Assembly: GCA_902772685.1 (NCBI GenBank)
Contig: CACYBO010000091.1
Coordinates: forward strand, 1 to 5,878
Direction: 5' to 3'
DNA from: an uncultured Eubacteriales bacterium
GTDB lineage: Bacteria > Bacillota > Clostridia > Peptostreptococcales > Anaerovoracaceae
DNA: 5,878 nucleotides
Each line of letters opens with the position of its first letter. Within the stretch, counting starts at the first letter, position 1. Of the stretch, positions 1 to 2,994 are shown in pieces. The notes below the pieces were generated by a model. It did not search any database. It saw nothing but the letters and a program-made list of their open reading frames with translations, and had not been told where the DNA came from. The position numbers and the translations under genes were made by a program.

Positions 1-344
1 CAAACGAAGAACGAATCAACGCAATGCATGCGCGGGCAGCGGAACTGGATAAGCAGAAGCGCGCGCGGCGGGTGAGGATCATACAGGCAGCCGGTGCGGC
101 GGTTTCTTTTGCGGCGGCGGTCATATTTGCGGTGTTCATTCCAAGGCTTGCGGATTTCGAGGCGGAGAGTCCGATAGGGCCGGCTGATTCAGCGGGCGGC
201 ATGCGTGCCAGTATCTTCGGCGACAGCGTTGCTTTAGGATACATTGTGATTTCTGTGATCGCGTTCCTGCTGGGTGTGACATTGACCGTATTCTGCTTCC
301 GGCTGCGGAAATGGCAGGAGCATAAAGACAAAGAAGAACTATAA
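1..344 (+). CDS. Small two-helix membrane protein, paralogue of the one at 2694-2993 (5' end outside window)
   Basis: The frame is open to the left edge (codons from base 3; 113 residues visible, stop at 342-344). The ATG at 24 is probably not the start: it aligns with an internal Met of the paralogue at 2694-2993, and the residues before it (NEER) match that protein's TEER, so only about three codons seem to be missing. Visible layout: a charged N-terminal helix with the motif MHARAA, a basic stretch (KQKRARRVR), a membrane helix at about 26-46, an extracytoplasmic loop of about 30 residues, a second helix at about 77-98 and a charged tail. The basic flanks predict both ends in the cytoplasm. 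The second helix shares VIAFxxGVTxTV and FRxR with the paralogue. I do not recognise a named family. It lies 16 bases before the 7TM gene, so probably shares its transcript. A role as sigma-factor regulator is inference from context only. Confidence 0.82.
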   Translation, partial: NEERINAMHARAAELDKQKRARRVRIIQAAGAAVSFAAAVIFAVFIPRLADFEAESPIGPADSAGGMRASIFGDSVALGYIVISVIAFLLGVTLTVFCFRLRKWQEHKDKEEL

Positions 345-360
345 ATGAAGAGGATCTGAA

Positions 361-996
361 ATGATCGAGATCATCGAAAACGCCATACAGCTGGCAGTGA
401 CGGGATTGTGTGCAGCCAGTGCCCTGTATTACGCGGTGCGGTCCAAGGAGCGTACCTGGATTTTGCTCGGTCTGTTTGCAGGCGTCTTCTTCCTTGGGGA
501 TCTCTACTGGCAGCTGTTTTTGATTTTTTATGACAAAACGCCGCCGGCTTTTTATATTTCGGAATTCAGCTGGTACACATCGTACCTGTTTCTGCTGCTT
601 TTGCTTATTTATATCAATGTGGAAACTGCAGAGGACTGGAAGTTCCGCCTGCAGCCGAAGTATCTGTGCATCCCGGTGTTCACAGTGGGTATGTGCGTGT
701 TCTACATGCAGTGGGGCGACTATCTGGGAAATATCATCGTGGCAGGGCTGATGACCGGTCTGATCTGGCACGCGGTCTACGGTCTGCAGATGGTGCAAAA
801 GCAGGAAGGCGGGCAGAACCGCCGCATGCTGTACATTGTCACACTCGTATTCTGCGCGATAGAGTACGGTCTGTGGACATCATCATGTTTCTGGATGGGG
901 GATTCCATCACGAATGTTTACTTCTGGTTTGATTTCCTGCTCTCCGTTACGTTTATGCTGTTTCTTCCGGCGCTCAGAAAGGCGGTGGGCAGATGA
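361..996 (+). CDS. Seven-helix integral membrane protein of unknown function
   Basis: Encodes 211 residues with about seven hydrophobic segments (roughly 8-26, 32-57, 68-87, 101-117, 121-143, 156-178, 185-205), rich in Trp, Tyr and Phe. The loop between helices 3 and 4 (ETAEDWKFRLQPK) and the one between helices 5 and 6 (QKQEGGQNRR) are charged. No catalytic motif, transporter signature or soluble domain was recognised. The start at 361 follows an AGAGGA ribosome binding site at 349-354. The stop (994-996) overlaps the PrsW start (ATG at 993) in an ATGA arrangement, which suggests translational coupling and a shared function with the protease. It could be a sensor, a partner that presents substrate, or a general membrane protein; the sequence does not decide. 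That it is a real gene is nearly certain from the operon structure and continuous hydrophobic pattern. Confidence 0.85.
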   Translation: MIEIIENAIQLAVTGLCAASALYYAVRSKERTWILLGLFAGVFFLGDLYWQLFLIFYDKTPPAFYISEFSWYTSYLFLLLLLIYINVETAEDWKFRLQPKYLCIPVFTVGMCVFYMQWGDYLGNIIVAGLMTGLIWHAVYGLQMVQKQEGGQNRRMLYIVTLVFCAIEYGLWTSSCFWMGDSITNVYFWFDFLLSVTFMLFLPALRKAVGR

Positions 997-1643
997 GTTA
1001 TATAGAGAACATCTATATTTGTCTGGCGGCACCGCTTCTGATTGCGGTTCTGTGCATGCGGGGCAGAGGCAGGGCGATGATCATGTTTGTGCTCGCGGGC
1101 ACGACGGTATGTCTGCTGTCCTCGTACATCAACACGTTTATCGCCGGCGCACTGGGCGTGAACGCGCTGACGGCGTCTCTGGAGATTGCGCCGATGACCG
1201 AGGAGATCATGAAGTTCCTGCCGATTCTGTTCTTCCTGCTGGTGTTCGAACCGGGGAAGGAGGAGCTTACGGGCGGAATCATCATGACCGCTGTAGGTTT
1301 TGCAACCTTTGAAAACGTCTGCTATCTGACGAGCAATGGTGCAACCGAGGTCCTGCATCTGCTGATCAGGGGCTTTGGCACCGGGGCGATGCATGTAGTG
1401 TGCGGATTCCTGGTCGCAATCGGATTCCTGTATCTTTGGGACAGGGCATGGCTGCAGCTTGCGGGAACGGTCGGACTGGTTTCCATAGCGATCACCTACC
1501 ATGGGATCTACAATATTCTGGTCTCGCAGACGGGCGCGGCGGCGATGATCGGGTATCTGATTCCTCTGCTGACGGTAGTGGTGGTTCTGTTCCTCAGACG
1601 GAAACCGAACCGAACCGATTTCGACTCAGCAGATAAAAAATGA
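993..1643 (+). CDS. PrsW-family glutamic-type intramembrane protease
   Basis: A 216-residue polytopic membrane protein with the family's conserved motifs in order: EEIMK (E70, E71, K74), FENVCY (F106, E107), MHVVCG (H134) and HGIYN (H170, N174), all in or beside hydrophobic helices. The paired glutamates of the EExxK motif and the later Glu and His residues are the expected active-site elements of this family. In Bacillus subtilis PrsW makes the site-1 cut in the anti-sigma factor RsiW and so releases SigW in response to envelope stress and antimicrobial peptides; that is family knowledge, and the substrate here is unknown. The C-terminal tail (RRKPNRTDFDSADKK) is hydrophilic and probably cytoplasmic. 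The start overlaps the stop of the 7TM gene, with the purine-rich GGCGGTGGG just upstream. It is the last gene of its operon; a terminator follows 33 bases after the stop. The symbol prsW is withheld because orthology to the Bacillus protein cannot be shown here. Confidence 0.9.
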   Translation: MSYIENIYICLAAPLLIAVLCMRGRGRAMIMFVLAGTTVCLLSSYINTFIAGALGVNALTASLEIAPMTEEIMKFLPILFFLLVFEPGKEELTGGIIMTAVGFATFENVCYLTSNGATEVLHLLIRGFGTGAMHVVCGFLVAIGFLYLWDRAWLQLAGTVGLVSIAITYHGIYNILVSQTGAAAMIGYLIPLLTVVVVLFLRRKPNRTDFDSADKK

Positions 1644-1676
1644 TGTGTTTTGGAGAATCAACCCGGACCGTAAAGC

Positions 1677-1712
1677 AGGCATCCCCGGGATTTTTCGGGG
1701 ATGTCTTCTTTT
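1677..1712 (+). terminator. Rho-independent terminator of the protease operon
   Basis: An 11-bp stem (1677-1687 with 1696-1706, core CATCCCCG/CGGGGATG, one G-T pair) closes an 8-base loop, GGATTTTT. It is followed by a T-rich tail, TTCTTTT. It lies 33 bases after the protease stop, where the operon should end. Confidence 0.85.
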
Positions 1713-1740
1713 GTGAACTGATATTGATTCAGTTTATAGG
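1711..1740 (+). promoter_or_regulatory. Possible housekeeping-type promoter of the sigma gene
   Basis: TTGTGA (1711-1716) resembles a -35 element. TTATAG (1734-1739, spacing 17) or TATAGG (1735-1740, spacing 18) resembles a -10 element. The match is mediocre, and the -35 overlaps the terminator tail. It is offered because the sigma gene needs a promoter after the terminator and nothing better is visible in this leader. Confidence 0.25.
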
Positions 1741-1745
1741 TCTGC

Positions 1746-1763
1746 TGAACCGAATCGGGTTCA
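1746..1763. promoter_or_regulatory. 18-bp dyad, candidate operator
   Basis: TGAACC (1746-1751) and GGTTCA (1758-1763) are perfect inverted arms around a 6-base spacer, GAATCG. The site starts a few bases after the possible -10 element, a usual place for a repressor operator. It could instead form a short RNA hairpin in the leader. No known regulator consensus is claimed. Confidence 0.35.
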
Positions 1764-1795
1764 AAACACACCAAAATAACGAGGAAAGGGAATCG

Positions 1796-1816
1796 ATGTG
1801 GACGCAGAAAGAGTGA
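1796..1816 (+). other. Possible leader peptide ORF (six codons) with strong ribosome binding site
   Basis: ATG at 1796 opens a six-codon frame, MWTQKE, ended by TGA at 1814-1816. It is preceded by GAGGAAAGGG (1781-1790) at a spacing of five bases, which is a better ribosome binding site than that of the sigma gene itself. It may be a translated leader peptide, a decayed gene start or chance. It lies upstream of the alternating hairpins, the order expected of a translation-linked leader. Confidence 0.25.
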
Positions 1817-1870
1817 TTTAATGGGGATTTACAGTGGATTCAGGGGCGGCGGACAAAAATGGCACGGGAT

Positions 1871-1914
1871 TTGCTTTTCATTTAAAGCAGAAATGCTTTT
1901 CAGTAATAAAGCAA
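1871..1914 (+). promoter_or_regulatory. Alternating hairpin arms in the sigma gene leader
   Basis: Four arms alternate: TGCTTT (1872-1877), AAAGCA (1884-1889), TGCTTT (1894-1899) and AAAGCA (1908-1913). Arms 1+2 and 3+4 can pair to give two tandem hairpins with loops of 6 and 8 bases. Alternatively arms 2+3 pair across a GAAA tetraloop (1890-1893). The T-arms lie in a 9-bp direct repeat, TGCTTTTCA (1872-1880 and 1894-1902), spaced 22 bp apart, which would also suit protein binding at about two helical turns. The block ends 37 bases before the sigma start. No T-run follows, so a control of translation or of protein binding is likelier than transcription termination. Confidence 0.4.
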
Positions 1915-1950
1915 TGATGCAGCAAAGACAATGTCTGGGGAAATTGAAAA

Positions 1951-2514
1951 ATGACAGAGTACCGGAACGACATCGAACTGTATAACGGCTATCTCGCAGG
2001 AGATGCAAAAGCATACGATCAGCTGATGATCCGCCATGGCGACAGTCTGACATTCTATTTGTACGGTTATCTTCATGACTGGCATGCGGCTGAAGACCTG
2101 ATGATCGAGGCCTTTGCCAGAATCATGGTTAAGAGACCAGGGATAGGTGAGGGGTGTTTCAAGGCGTACCTGTTTAAGACGGGACGCAATCTCGCCTATA
2201 GATATTACACCAGAAAGACGCGCGTTACGGAGTTTTCCTTTGATGATTATTACGAGGAAACCGAGGGCAGGGAAATGGTAGAGGAAATGCTGCTGGATGA
2301 GGAACGCCGGCAGATCCTCTATACGTGTCTCGACAGAATCGACCCGCAGCTGAGAGAAGCTCTTTGGCTGGTGTACTTCGAAGGGCTGAAGTATGCGGAA
2401 GCGGCTTCTGTCATGGGCGTGAACACAAAGAAGGTGGATCATCTGCTCGGCAGAGGCAAACAACAGATGCGGAAGGAGCTGGAAAAAGAAGGCGTGCTGG
2501 GTGCATATGCGTGA
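1951..2514 (+). CDS. ECF-type sigma factor (sigma-70 family)
   Basis: A 187-residue protein with the two-domain layout and length of extracytoplasmic-function sigma factors. Region 2 covers about residues 20-90: AAEDLMIEAF (46-55) matches the conserved region 2.2 pattern (AEDLxxEaF), and FKAYLFKTGRNLAYRYYTRK (70-89) fits the region that melts and reads the -10 element. An acidic linker (about 98-118) leads to region 4 at about 120-178, with LDRIDPQLREALWLVYFEGLKY and a helix-turn-helix, YAEAASVMGVNTKKVDHLLGRGKQQMR, given here in parts: YAEAASVMG (148-156) and KKVDHLLGRGKQQMR (160-174). It would direct RNA polymerase to a small regulon. The start at 1951 is the first possible one: an in-frame TGA lies at 1945-1947, and GGGGAA (1937-1942) is the ribosome binding site. 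No zinc-type anti-sigma gene follows; the neighbour is a small membrane protein. Its promoter targets are unknown; the downstream operon is the natural guess. Confidence 0.88.
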   Translation: MTEYRNDIELYNGYLAGDAKAYDQLMIRHGDSLTFYLYGYLHDWHAAEDLMIEAFARIMVKRPGIGEGCFKAYLFKTGRNLAYRYYTRKTRVTEFSFDDYYEETEGREMVEEMLLDEERRQILYTCLDRIDPQLREALWLVYFEGLKYAEAASVMGVNTKKVDHLLGRGKQQMRKELEKEGVLGAYA

Positions 2515-2593
2515 TCCGGTCTGAAGCAAAGGCTGTACGCACAAACCCTGAGTTTAAGTTGTGTTCAAAAAAATTGTGTTTTTTTTGTCAAAT

Positions 2594-2617
2594 GAGCGGG
2601 GAGATCCGCTCTTTTTT
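2594..2617 (+). terminator. Rho-independent terminator after the sigma gene
   Basis: GAGCGG (2594-2599) and CCGCTC (2606-2611) form a GC-rich 6-bp stem around a 6-base loop, followed at once by six T (2612-2617). It lies 80 bases after the sigma stop and would separate sigma transcription from the small membrane protein and surface protein genes. The stem is short, so read-through is possible. Confidence 0.7.
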
Positions 2618-2665
2618 GTATCTATATGAGTGAAAAGGGTAAATACAATATATTTTAAAGATACA
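2617..2665 (+). promoter_or_regulatory. AT-rich region bounded by a 7-bp inverted repeat, likely promoter region of the last operon
   Basis: TGTATCT (2617-2623) and AGATACA (2659-2665) are perfect inverted arms 35 bases apart. Between them is an AT-rich stretch with -10-like hexamers, TACAAT (2644-2649) and TATATT (2649-2654). No good -35 element stands at 16-18 bases from either; GTGAAAAGGG (2631-2640) is a possible unusual -35 for an alternative sigma factor. A promoter is needed here because a terminator precedes it. The exact start site cannot be read from the sequence. Confidence 0.35.
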
Positions 2666-2693
2666 TTTTACTGTGAAGGGAGACGACATCCGA

Positions 2694-2993
2694 ATGAGAA
2701 GCACGGAAGAAAGACTCATCAGGATGCATGAACGGGCTGCGGCGATCAAGAGGCAGGAGGACAAGTCCAGATTGAAAATTCTGGGCTCCTTATCAGCAGC
2801 GTTGTTGGTTTGTCTTGTAGTTGCTGTGCAGCAGCTGCAGACTATGCATCACGGAATTCTATCAGGACAGAACACCGGCTCGTCCCTGCTGGATGACAGT
2901 GCAGGCGGGTATGTGCTTGCGGCAGTGATTGCCTTTATCGTCGGAGTGACGGTGACGGTGGTGATCTTCAGGTACAGGAACAGGGGGAACTAA
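2694..2993 (+). CDS. Small two-helix membrane protein, paralogue of the one at 1-344
   Basis: A 99-residue protein with the same plan as the one at the left edge: charged N-terminal helix with TEERLIRMHERAA (4-16), basic linker (KRQEDKSRLK), membrane helix at about 29-48, a loop of about 24 residues, membrane helix at about 73-92 and a basic tail (FRYRNRGN). Both ends should be cytoplasmic. The second helix, VIAFIVGVTVTV, is nearly the same as in the paralogue (VIAFLLGVTLTV). The ATG at 2694 is chosen because AAGGGAG (2676-2682) precedes it by 11 bases; the in-frame GTG at 2673 has no ribosome binding site. No zinc-type anti-sigma motif (H-x3-C-x2-C) is present. Its place after a sigma gene and one base before a surface protein gene makes it a candidate regulator of that sigma factor or an export partner; both are inference. 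Confidence 0.85.
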   Translation: MRSTEERLIRMHERAAAIKRQEDKSRLKILGSLSAALLVCLVVAVQQLQTMHHGILSGQNTGSSLLDDSAGGYVLAAVIAFIVGVTVTVVIFRYRNRGN

Positions 2994-2994
2994 A

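Larger units (their letters stand above)
1644..1950 (+). other. Intergenic region between the protease gene and the sigma gene
   Basis: This stretch of 307 bases has no convincing protein gene. In order it holds a terminator (1677-1712), a weak promoter candidate (1711-1740), an 18-bp dyad (1746-1763), a six-codon ORF behind a strong ribosome binding site (1781-1816) and a set of alternating hairpin arms (1871-1914). It ends with GGGGAA at 1937-1942, the probable ribosome binding site of the sigma gene. The density of signals suggests a regulated leader. Confidence 0.6.

Noticed and set aside
24..26. ATG as the start of the first gene
   Set aside because: The frame is open upstream and the residues before this Met match the N-terminus of the paralogue at 2694-2993, so the true start is outside the window.
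136..798. Long open frame on the minus strand (220 codons)
   Set aside because: It lies antisense to two well-supported membrane protein genes, its product is rich in His, Gln and Arg without a domain, and it has no plausible promoter context. The same holds for minus frames at 918-1502 and 1900-2544.
1601..1620. CCGAA triplication near the end of the protease gene
   Set aside because: It lies in coding sequence for the hydrophilic tail (KPNRTD) and its likeness to the dyad at 1746-1763 is only partial.
2567..2586. A7 tract and T8 tract as a terminator hairpin
   Set aside because: The stem would be only A-T pairs around a 5-base loop; the GC-rich hairpin with T-run at 2594-2617 is a much better terminator.
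2673..2675. GTG as the start of the second small membrane protein
   Set aside because: No ribosome binding site precedes it, whereas AAGGGAG lies between it and the ATG at 2694; the extra residues have no counterpart in the paralogue.
2694..2993. Zinc-type (ZAS) anti-sigma factor identity for the small membrane protein
   Set aside because: The H-x3-C-x2-C motif is absent and the only Cys lies in the first membrane helix; a regulatory role rests on context alone.
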